DNA of 6,923 nt from Desulfotignum sp. (GTDB taxonomy: Bacteria; Desulfobacterota; Desulfobacteria; Desulfobacterales; Desulfobacteraceae), in contig JAIPDY010000176.1 of NCBI GenBank assembly GCA_021737445.1, positions 1 through 6,923 on the forward strand, given 5' to 3'. Shown in pieces: positions 1 to 5,446 of this stretch (the first letter of the stretch is position 1; each line of letters begins with the position of its first letter). The notes under the pieces were generated by a model that was not told the DNA's origin, ran no database searches, and worked only from the letters and a program-made list of their open reading frames with translations. A program made the position numbers and the translations under genes.

Positions 1-629
1 ATGCCAAAGCTGCCATGGATCTTGCAGAAAAATTGCATGCAGATCTGGTTGTACTGGGAAGAGCGAGTGCTGCTGAATCAGCCAACAGTATGGGGGATAA
101 GAAAATTTTTGATGCCGTCATAAAGCTTAGCGCCTATGATGTAAGTTCTGGCCAGCAGGTGGCAGCCTGTGAAAACACAGCAGACGTCAAAAGTGATCCA
201 GACCAGGAGGGCGCCATCCAGGCCATTGAAAAAGCAGCAGACCTGGCTGCCCTGGAACTGGCAGAAAAGCTGGATCATTACTGGAGCGGGTATTTGAGAA
301 CGGAAAGCCATTTTGATGTGAAAATAACAGGAAAAGGATTCCTTCCCCGGCTCATTGCCCTGAAAAAACGGTTTGCTGAGATGACGGAGATTGAGAACAT
401 CCAGCCAAAGGAAATCGGATCTGACCAGGCGGTCATGGAGCTGGTTTACAAGGGAACACCGTCCCATTTTGCCGACAGTATCATGCTCAAGACCTTTGAT
501 GGATTCGGCATTGAAATTGCCGAGGTCACAGACAGCCTTGTGAAGATCCGCTTTATTGACGATACAGGCTATCTGATAACCGATGACTTAGAGGTTTTGG
601 AAGAAAACACAAGAAAAATACCTGAATAG
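1..629 (+). CDS. 3' part of an unrecognised conserved-type protein, possibly FlgT/CsgG/LpoB-like
   Basis: This is an open frame that enters from the left edge (first full codon at base 3) and stops at TAG 627-629, leaving about 209 residues. An in-frame ATG at 15 exists, but the frame is open upstream of it and no Shine-Dalgarno site is visible, so the true start is probably outside the window. The first part (helix, then ADLVVLGRASA, then an AYDVSSGQQVAA strand) resembles the alpha/beta pattern of secreted TolB/CsgG/FlgT/LpoB-like proteins, in which a paralog-type 'is it stored as X in the cell envelope' domain senses or builds outer-membrane structures. The second part (about residues 95-205) alternates strands and helices and may contain one or two small alpha/beta repeats. 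No catalytic motif, cysteine pair or membrane segment is visible in the part present. The coding call is firm; the family suggestion is weak and rests on general pattern only. Confidence 0.8.
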   Translation, partial: AKAAMDLAEKLHADLVVLGRASAAESANSMGDKKIFDAVIKLSAYDVSSGQQVAACENTADVKSDPDQEGAIQAIEKAADLAALELAEKLDHYWSGYLRTESHFDVKITGKGFLPRLIALKKRFAEMTEIENIQPKEIGSDQAVMELVYKGTPSHFADSIMLKTFDGFGIEIAEVTDSLVKIRFIDDTGYLITDDLEVLEENTRKIPE

Positions 630-643
630 GGCAGTGGTTTTTC

Positions 644-672
644 TTGACATGAAACACAGGTTCTGGTAGAAG
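644..672 (+). promoter_or_regulatory. Sigma-70-type promoter for the tRNA gene
   Basis: A perfect -35 box TTGACA (644-649) is followed after 17 bases by TAGAAG (667-672), a 4/6 match to the -10 consensus. The TGG just before it (664-666) makes an extended -10 (TGn). The predicted transcription start, near 679, lies about 15 bases before the mature 5' end of the tRNA, which suits a short leader removed by RNase P. The assignment rests on sequence match and position. Confidence 0.6.
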
Positions 673-694
673 AACTGGACCCTGGACCATTTAA

Positions 695-770
695 AGGCGC
701 GTAACTCAGTTGGTAGAGTGCTACCTCGACACGGTAGAAGTCAGCGGTTCAAGTCCGCTCGTGCCTACCA
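695..770 (+). tRNA. tRNA-Val(GAC) with C at position 33
   Basis: The 76-base gene folds into a full cloverleaf. The acceptor arms 695-701 and 760-766 pair with one G-U wobble and an A1-U72 first pair. The D stem is ACTC/GAGT, the anticodon stem CTACC/GGTAG (721-725, 733-737) and the T stem AGCGG/CCGCT. Tertiary bases U8, A14, G18G19, G15-C48 and TTC/A58 are all present, and the discriminator A and CCA (768-770) are encoded. The anticodon is GAC at 728-730, which reads GUC and GUU valine codons. The oddity is position 33 (base 727), where C replaces the near-universal U of the U-turn. The structure is otherwise intact, so it is called a gene rather than a pseudogene. It converges on the regulator gene, whose stop is only 18 bases downstream, and no clear terminator lies between them. 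Confidence 0.9.
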
Positions 771-788
771 TAAAAACAGACAGGGAGA

Positions 789-1544
789 TCAGGACAAGAC
801 CTGGTTGATCTGGCGTGCGGCAGTCAGGGCCTGATCAATGATGGCAGGCATCTGATCGTCTGACATGCCGGCTTTGAATCCCACCACCCACAGGGCCGGT
901 AAATAACCCTCTCTGGGAGCCAGACAGACAGCCACGGCCCGGACACCGGCAAGATATTCTTCATCATCCAGGGCATATCCCCGGGTTTTGACGATTTTCA
1001 ACTCTTCCATATAGGCGGCTGGATCCACAATGGTCCGGGAGGTGAACCGGGGCAAAGGATGGGTTTTCAGATAAGCGGCAGCCTCTGCCCGGGGCATGGC
1101 TGACAAAAACACCTTTCCCACGGCCCCGGCCAGAAGGGGCAGTGCCGTGCCGATGGGGGAACTGATCTTGAAATCCTTTCTGGATTCCACAATATCAATA
1201 ACCGTGACATGGTGGGCGTTTCGTATACCTAAAAATACCGATTCTCCGCATTGTTCCATGAGATTTTCCATGGCAGGCCGGGCTAGTTTTATGATATCCA
1301 CCCGCTCATAGGCGGCCTTTCCCAGCTCCATAAGGGTCAAACCGATGGTATACCGTTTGGAATCCGGGTGCCTGATAATGGCGCCCTGTTCCTCAAGTGC
1401 GGCTGTAATGCCGTGGACCGTGCTTTTGCTGATGTCAAGATCCGTTGCAATATCACTGATGCGCAGCCCTTTTTCAGACTTTGATATGGCCTTTAAAATA
1501 TCAAAGGCCTTTTTTACAATAGGCGCCTGGTACCGTTTGTTCAT
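789..1544 (-). CDS. IclR-family transcriptional regulator
   Basis: The 251-residue product has the family's usual length. Residues about 8-68 form the N-terminal winged helix-turn-helix: the first helix follows PIVKKAFDILKAI, ISDIATDLDISKSTVHGITAALEEQG (29-54) is the HTH with its recognition helix, and RHPDSKRYTIG is the wing. Residues about 80-250 form the IclR effector-binding (GAF-like) domain, with typical segments such as RPAMENLMEQCGESVFLGI and the LPLLAGAVGKVFLS motif. IclR proteins bind operators as dimers or tetramers and respond to small organic acids or aromatic compounds; the ligand here is unknown. The start ATG overlaps the stop of the upstream channel gene (shared ATGA, 1541-1544), and an AGGAAA-type ribosome site lies in the end of that gene, so translational coupling is likely. 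By position it could control its own operon or the divergent oxidoreductase operon; this is inference. Confidence 0.93.
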   Translation of the reverse strand: MNKRYQAPIVKKAFDILKAISKSEKGLRISDIATDLDISKSTVHGITAALEEQGAIIRHPDSKRYTIGLTLMELGKAAYERVDIIKLARPAMENLMEQCGESVFLGIRNAHHVTVIDIVESRKDFKISSPIGTALPLLAGAVGKVFLSAMPRAEAAAYLKTHPLPRFTSRTIVDPAAYMEELKIVKTRGYALDDEEYLAGVRAVAVCLAPREGYLPALWVVGFKAGMSDDQMPAIIDQALTAARQINQVLS

Positions 1545-2455
1545 GAATGGTTGTTTCCTTTCAGCTTTTCAAGAATGGCAACGTCAATGGGTTTGCTGGC
1601 TTCTCCAAAATACAGGGTCTGGTGGGGGAATGGAATCTCAATTCCGGCCTCGTCAAACGCAAGCTTTATCCTGCGCAGATATTCTCTGCCCACCTGCCAC
1701 TGGCGGATGGGTTTTGTTTTGATCCTGCCTTTTATGATGACAGCTGAGTTGTCGAATTTGTCCACCCCGAAAATTTCGGGCTCCTCAAGCATAAGGGGTC
1801 CGAGCAACGCATCCTGTTTCATTTCAGAACCCACCCTGGCCATTACTTGGATCACCTTGTCGGTATTTTCCTTATAGGCAACACCGATATCAAACACATA
1901 GGCAGACCAGTCATTGGTCAGATTACTCAATGTGGTGACCGTCCCGTTTGGGAAAACATGCACACTTCCCCCCAGATCACGCAAAACAATGGTCCGGAAA
2001 TTGAGCTTTTCAACCAGGCCGCCGGTGCCGTTTACAATGGCTACATCCCCCACCCGGACCTGATTTTCAAGAATAAAGAAAAATCCTGAAATAAAATCAC
2101 GGACAAGGTTCTGGGCGCCGAAGCCCAATGCAAGTCCCACAATGCCTGCACTGGCAAGAACCGGACCTATATTGACCCCGATCTCTTTGAGTATGGTAAG
2201 CGTGATGACCACCCAGAGGACAATAAATGCCGCCTGCCGGACCAGACGGGTGATTGTCTCCAGCCGTTTTTCCGCTTCCGAGGGCGGTTCACCGGATATT
2301 TTACTCTGCCTGAGCAGCCGGAGTTCAAGGCGGAGCAGCATTTTTTTTAAAACAATCATGGCAAACCAGGCCAGCAGCAGAATTAACAGCACCCGGATGC
2401 ATATGAACAAAATTTCCCATCCAACTTCCTGGATCTGTTGAAACAAGACGTCCAT
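1541..2455 (-). CDS. Small MscS-family mechanosensitive ion channel
   Basis: This 304-residue inner-membrane protein should open under membrane tension to release solutes during osmotic downshock. TM1 spans about residues 15-36 and TM2 about 73-90. The amphipathic pore helix TM3, about 97-129, carries the family hallmark run of Ala and Gly (LASAGIVGLALGFGAQ) followed by NLVRDFISGFF. The beta domain follows (QVRVGDVAIVNGTGGLVEKLNFRTIVLR, then VFPNGTV), and the cytoplasmic alpha/beta domain ends in the typical EIPFPHQTLYF. Its length matches the minimal, three-TM MscS class. I chose ATG 2455 because GAGAGGA lies 5 bases upstream. An in-frame ATG at 2482 would add nine residues but would place this ribosome site inside the coding region. 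It is the first gene of an operon with the IclR regulator, to which it is joined by a 4-base overlap. This pairing is uncommon and gives no direct clue to a shared function. Confidence 0.93.
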   Translation of the reverse strand: MDVLFQQIQEVGWEILFICIRVLLILLLAWFAMIVLKKMLLRLELRLLRQSKISGEPPSEAEKRLETITRLVRQAAFIVLWVVITLTILKEIGVNIGPVLASAGIVGLALGFGAQNLVRDFISGFFFILENQVRVGDVAIVNGTGGLVEKLNFRTIVLRDLGGSVHVFPNGTVTTLSNLTNDWSAYVFDIGVAYKENTDKVIQVMARVGSEMKQDALLGPLMLEEPEIFGVDKFDNSAVIIKGRIKTKPIRQWQVGREYLRRIKLAFDEAGIEIPFPHQTLYFGEASKPIDVAILEKLKGNNHS

Positions 2456-2460
2456 ATAAA

Positions 2461-2467
2461 TCCTCTC
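2461..2467 (-). promoter_or_regulatory. Ribosome binding site that decides the channel start
   Basis: Read on the minus strand this is GAGAGGA, separated from ATG 2455-2453 by 5 bases. It supports the 304-residue form over the longer one starting at 2482. Confidence 0.7.
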
Positions 2468-2488
2468 GTATATACTATACAATTTTTC

Positions 2489-2507
2489 CCTGCCCGGGCA
2501 TGGCAGG
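2489..2507. promoter_or_regulatory. GC-rich palindrome next to the channel/regulator promoter
   Basis: CCTGCC (2489-2494) and GGCAGG (2502-2507) are inverted around a 7-base spacer. Overlapping them is the perfect 10-base palindrome TGCCCGGGCA (2491-2500). On the minus strand this sits about where a -35 box would lie for the AT-rich TATAGT/TATATA segment at 2469-2479, and no consensus -35 is visible. It could be an operator or activator site, perhaps for the IclR protein. It is not followed by a T-run on either strand, so a terminator is unlikely. Confidence 0.35.
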
Positions 2508-2529
2508 CATTACCATATAAAGCCAGGGA

Positions 2530-2580
2530 GGGGGCATGCAGTAAAAATATTGCACCGCATATTTATTACTGCATACCCCC
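2530..2580. repeat. 21-22 bp imperfect inverted repeat in the divergent regulatory region
   Basis: The left arm (2530-2550) begins GGGGGCATGCAG and the right arm (2559-2580) ends CTGCATACCCCC. The arms are complementary over 20 of 21 aligned positions, with one C/A mismatch (a G-U pair in minus-strand RNA) and one unpaired base, around an 8-base loop (TGCACCGC). The centre lies about 220 bases upstream of the predicted sigma-54 start and about 100 bases upstream of the channel gene. It may be an enhancer or operator site, or an RNA hairpin in a leader. No T-run adjoins it, so it is not a classical terminator. Confidence 0.6.
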
Positions 2581-2748
2581 TTTGACCAATATGCACTGTT
2601 CCGGGCCTTGTAAAAATCTCCTGCTTTTCTGATTTCTTGACCCGGTTAATCATTAAAGATTTATTATAACATATTTTCCTTGACCTGAAGCATTCTTTGT
2701 TGCAGTGTTTTATTTTATTGCATAATTTTATTCATAGTCGCTTTGTAC

Positions 2749-2764
2749 TGGCACGTTTATGGCA
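2749..2764 (+). promoter_or_regulatory. Sigma-54 (-24/-12) promoter for the molybdoenzyme operon
   Basis: TGGCACG-TTTA-TGGCA matches the RpoN consensus TGGCACG-N4-TTGCW except for one base in the -12 element, and keeps the defining GG-N10-GC spacing (GG 2750-2751, GC 2762-2763). The predicted start, near 2775, gives a leader of about 40 bases before ATG 2815, with a good ribosome site inside it. Promoters of this class need an ATP-driven enhancer-binding protein, and none is encoded in the window. A possible sigma-70 alternative just upstream is TTGTTG (2697-2702), 18 bases, CATAAT (2721-2726). Confidence 0.6.
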
Positions 2765-2798
2765 AGAAAAATCCCACAAGTTTAAAAATGTCAGTTAT

Positions 2799-2804
2799 AA
2801 GGAG
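2799..2804 (+). promoter_or_regulatory. Ribosome binding site that decides the molybdoenzyme start
   Basis: AAGGAG lies 10 bases upstream of ATG 2815. It excludes the longer in-frame possibilities starting at 2743 (TTG, upstream of the promoter itself) and 2788 (ATG, without a ribosome site). Confidence 0.75.
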
Positions 2805-2814
2805 ACAAGAAATT

Positions 2815-4896
2815 ATGGATAAAGATGTATTCAGTTTGTGTTTCATGTGTTCGGTCAGATGCCCCATTAAGGTCAGTGTTAAGGATGGACATGTGGACTG
2901 GATCCAGGGAAATCCCCATGTGGCAGGGATTGACGGCCGCCTGTGTCCCAGGGGGTCTGCCGGTAAATCCCTGCTCTATGATGACCAGCGGCTCCAGTCT
3001 CCCCTGATCCGGGTAGGGGACAGGGGATCGGGCAACTGGCGCAAAGCCTCCTGGGACGAGGCCCTGGATTATGTGGGTTCCCGGCTCAAGGAAATCAAGG
3101 AAGACCATGGGGGGCATGCTATCGCCCTGGGAGAACGGACCCAGCTGGCCACCCATGTGAGCAAAACCTTTCTAAAGGCCCTGGGATCCCCCAACCATTT
3201 TACCCATGACGCTCTGTGCAAGGGATCCATGAACACGGCCTGCCGGTCCATGTTCGGTTATACAGACGGCCAGATGGGCATCAACTATGCCAACACCAAA
3301 CACATTGTCCTGTATGGCAGAAATATTTTTGAATCCATTAATGTCAAAGAGGTCAACACCCTTATGGATGCCCTGGAAAAAGGGGCCAAACTCACCTATA
3401 TAGATCCCAGGGTCAATGTGACCGCCAGCAAGGCCCACCGGTACTGGATGATCCGGCCGGGAACCGACCTGGCCCTGAACTACGGCCTGATCCACGTGAT
3501 TTTAAAGGAACGTCTCTATGATGCCTGGTATGTGGACAAATGGGTTCATGGCCTTACTGCGCTACAGGATTTTATCAAGGAGTACACCCCGGAATGGGCA
3601 GAAAGTCAAACCGGAATTCCGGCCGGGGAGATCAGGACCCTTGCCAGGGAAATCAGCCGGGAAAAACCGGCCGTGATCTTTCATTACGGGTATCGGTGCG
3701 CCAGCCACCAGAACGAGATTTACATGCGCCGGTCCATTCTCATGCTCAATGCGCTGATGGGATCGGTGGAAGCCAAAGGCGGGATTTTCTTTAAAAAAGG
3801 CCCGGGAGCTGAAGGCGGCAAACCGGCCAGGAAGCTTGTTGAACAAACATTTCCCAAAATCGAGGTGCCCCGGTTTGACAAGGCTGGCACCCCGGATTTT
3901 CCGCTGCCGGATCCGGCCCACGGGGTGGCCCAGATTCTGCCCCATGCCATCCTCAACGAAGATCCCTATCCCATCAAGGCCCTGATCAATTTCCGCCTGG
4001 ATCCGCTCATGTCCATTGCTGACACCAATAATACAAAAAAAGCCCTGGACAAACTGGATCTGATTGTCACCATCGATATCAACTATTCAGACATTGCCTG
4101 GTACTCTGATGTGATTCTGCCGGAATCCACCTATCTGGAGCGCACTGACTGCATCCAGCAGATGAACGGGCTCAAGCCCATGATGTTTCTGCGGGAAAAG
4201 GCAGTTGAGCCCCGGTACGATACCCTGGAGGGTGCAGTCATCCTCAAGCGCATTGCAGACCGCATCGGAACCGGGGATTATTTCCCGTATGAGACCATGG
4301 ATGAGCTGGTGGACTGGCAATTGGAAGGTACCGGGTTTACCAGGGAAGATTTTGCCAAAAAAGGGTTTGTCAGTTACGGCAAATCCCCCATATTCTGGGA
4401 CAGAAATGATATCCCTTTCAAGACCCCGTCAGGGAAGATCGAGTTTAAATCATCCCTGCTGGAGGATGCCGGATTTCCATCTTTTCCGCCTTATGAGTCT
4501 CCGGCCGCACCTTTGGATAAACAGTTCCGCCTGGTGGTGGGCCGCACCGGCCTCCATACCCATGTATCCACCCAGAATGTACCCTATCTCAATGAATTGA
4601 TGAAAGAAAACCGGTTGTGGATAAACAGCACAAAAGCTGCGGATCTGGGCATCAGTGACGGGGCGGTGGTGGAAGTGACCTCTGCCTGCGGTAAAGGCAG
4701 GATCAAGGCCTTTGTCACCGATTTGATCCATCCTGAGGCGGTATTCATGGTCCATGGGTTCGGGCACGAGGCCAAACTGGCAAAACGGTCCTATAACCGG
4801 GGACTGTCCGATGCCCTGCTCCAGAAAAATGTCTATGACAAAGTGGGCGGAAGCCCTGCATACCATGACACCTTTGTAACCGTGACCCCGGTGTAA
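2815..4896 (+). CDS. Molybdopterin (bis-MGD) oxidoreductase catalytic subunit, cytoplasmic, PsrA/PhsA-like
   Basis: This 693-residue member of the DMSO-reductase/MopB superfamily should carry Mo- or W-bis-MGD plus one [4Fe-4S] cluster. The cluster ligands are C9, C12, C16 and C44 (CFMCSVRC ... LCPRG). C135 in DALCKGSMNTAC is the likely metal ligand, as in the polysulfide/thiosulfate and arsenate reductase branches. Residues about 45-560 make up the central cofactor domains, including VILPESTYLERTDC. The C-terminal dinucleotide-binding domain (about 572-690) begins GRTGLHTHVSTQNVPYLNEL. The protein starts almost directly at the first cluster and has no twin-arginine or Sec signal, whereas most respiratory PsrA/PhsA enzymes are exported. 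This points to a cytoplasmic enzyme. It is the first gene of an operon with the FeS subunit 20 bases downstream and a flavoprotein after that. The substrate is unknown; thiosulfate/polysulfide or an aromatic or acyl compound are possibilities, none shown by sequence. Confidence 0.93.
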   Translation: MDKDVFSLCFMCSVRCPIKVSVKDGHVDWIQGNPHVAGIDGRLCPRGSAGKSLLYDDQRLQSPLIRVGDRGSGNWRKASWDEALDYVGSRLKEIKEDHGGHAIALGERTQLATHVSKTFLKALGSPNHFTHDALCKGSMNTACRSMFGYTDGQMGINYANTKHIVLYGRNIFESINVKEVNTLMDALEKGAKLTYIDPRVNVTASKAHRYWMIRPGTDLALNYGLIHVILKERLYDAWYVDKWVHGLTALQDFIKEYTPEWAESQTGIPAGEIRTLAREISREKPAVIFHYGYRCASHQNEIYMRRSILMLNALMGSVEAKGGIFFKKGPGAEGGKPARKLVEQTFPKIEVPRFDKAGTPDFPLPDPAHGVAQILPHAILNEDPYPIKALINFRLDPLMSIADTNNTKKALDKLDLIVTIDINYSDIAWYSDVILPESTYLERTDCIQQMNGLKPMMFLREKAVEPRYDTLEGAVILKRIADRIGTGDYFPYETMDELVDWQLEGTGFTREDFAKKGFVSYGKSPIFWDRNDIPFKTPSGKIEFKSSLLEDAGFPSFPPYESPAAPLDKQFRLVVGRTGLHTHVSTQNVPYLNELMKENRLWINSTKAADLGISDGAVVEVTSACGKGRIKAFVTDLIHPEAVFMVHGFGHEAKLAKRSYNRGLSDALLQKNVYDKVGGSPAYHDTFVTVTPV

Positions 4897-4903
4897 TTTT
4901 TAT

Positions 4904-4910
4904 AAGGAGG
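4904..4910 (+). promoter_or_regulatory. Ribosome binding site that decides the FeS subunit start
   Basis: AAGGAGG ends 6 bases before ATG 4917. The overlapping ATG at 4913 is in another frame and only 2 bases from the site, so 4917 is the start. Confidence 0.75.
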
Positions 4911-4916
4911 CAATGA

Positions 4917-5432
4917 ATGAGTCAGTATTACCTGTTCCAGGACAGCAAAAAATGTATCGGGTGCCACGCCTGTGAGATCCAGTGCAAGACCAATAAAGAC
5001 CTGCCCGAAGGTCCCAAACCCTGCCAGATTATCCAGGTGGGGCCCAAGTTCATCAACAACCTGCCCAAGATGTCGTTTATCTTCATGCCCTGTTTTCACT
5101 GTGAGAACCCCTGGTGCGTATCTGCCTGCCCCACAGGGGCCATGCAGCAGAGGGCTTCGGACGGCATCGTGTTTGTGCAAAAAGATCTGTGCGTCGGGTG
5201 CAAAACCTGTGTGTCCGCCTGTCCCTGGGGGGCACCCCAGTGGAATCCGGACACCGGAAAAGTGGAAAAATGTGATTACTGCAAGGACCGGGTGGATCAA
5301 GGGCTGGAGCCTGCCTGTGTCACCACCTGCACCACCGGATGCCTGAAATTCGGGAAAGTGGAGGAGATGACCCAGATCCGGCGGCAGCGCCATGCCGAAT
5401 CCGTGGCATCCTTTGAGAACAGCAGCTTTTAA
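4917..5432 (+). CDS. Four-cluster [4Fe-4S] electron-transfer subunit (DmsB/PsrB/PhsB-like)
   Basis: This 171-residue ferredoxin-like protein has 16 cysteines in the four groups typical of the beta subunit of molybdoenzymes. They are C13/16/19/23, C59/62/67/71 (CFHCENPWCVSACP), C92/95/98/102 (CVGCKTCVSACPWG) and C119/122/134/138. The mixed pairing of such groups binds four [4Fe-4S] clusters, forming a wire between the catalytic subunit and its electron partner. It has no signal peptide, which fits a cytoplasmic complex. Its length is at the short end of the family, and there is no C-terminal membrane helix. It sits between the catalytic gene (20-base gap) and the flavoprotein gene (14-base gap), so it should bridge the Mo/W site and the flavin. 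Extra cysteines C36 and C142 fall outside the four groups. Confidence 0.94.
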   Translation: MSQYYLFQDSKKCIGCHACEIQCKTNKDLPEGPKPCQIIQVGPKFINNLPKMSFIFMPCFHCENPWCVSACPTGAMQQRASDGIVFVQKDLCVGCKTCVSACPWGAPQWNPDTGKVEKCDYCKDRVDQGLEPACVTTCTTGCLKFGKVEEMTQIRRQRHAESVASFENSSF

Positions 5433-5446
5433 AAGGAGCGTGATCC

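Noticed and set aside
78..467. 129-codon minus-strand frame opposite the first gene
   Set aside because: Antisense shadow with no ribosome site and no motif; the plus-strand frame is the better coding candidate.
695..770. Reading the tRNA as a pseudogene because of C33 and the G-U acceptor pair
   Set aside because: All stems and tertiary positions are intact, CCA is encoded and a good promoter precedes it.
786..811. Hairpin AGATCA ... TGATCT as a terminator between the tRNA and the regulator gene
   Set aside because: The stem is short and interrupted, lies within the regulator's coding end, and has no T-run on either strand.
2438..2632. 64-codon plus-strand frame in the divergent regulatory region
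   Set aside because: No ribosome site, composition unlike a protein, and it spans the inverted repeat and the palindrome, so it is treated as non-coding.
2582..2685. Three TTGACC boxes (2582, 2637, 2680) as sigma-70 -35 elements
   Set aside because: None has a convincing -10 box at 16-18 bases. The best AT-rich element after the second one (TATAAC, 2665) is 22 bases away. They may be chance in an AT-rich region.
2743..2814. N-terminal extension of the molybdoenzyme from TTG 2743 or ATG 2788
   Set aside because: The 2743 start lies within or before the predicted promoter. The strong AAGGAG site fits ATG 2815, and the extension shows neither a twin-arginine nor a hydrophobic export signal.
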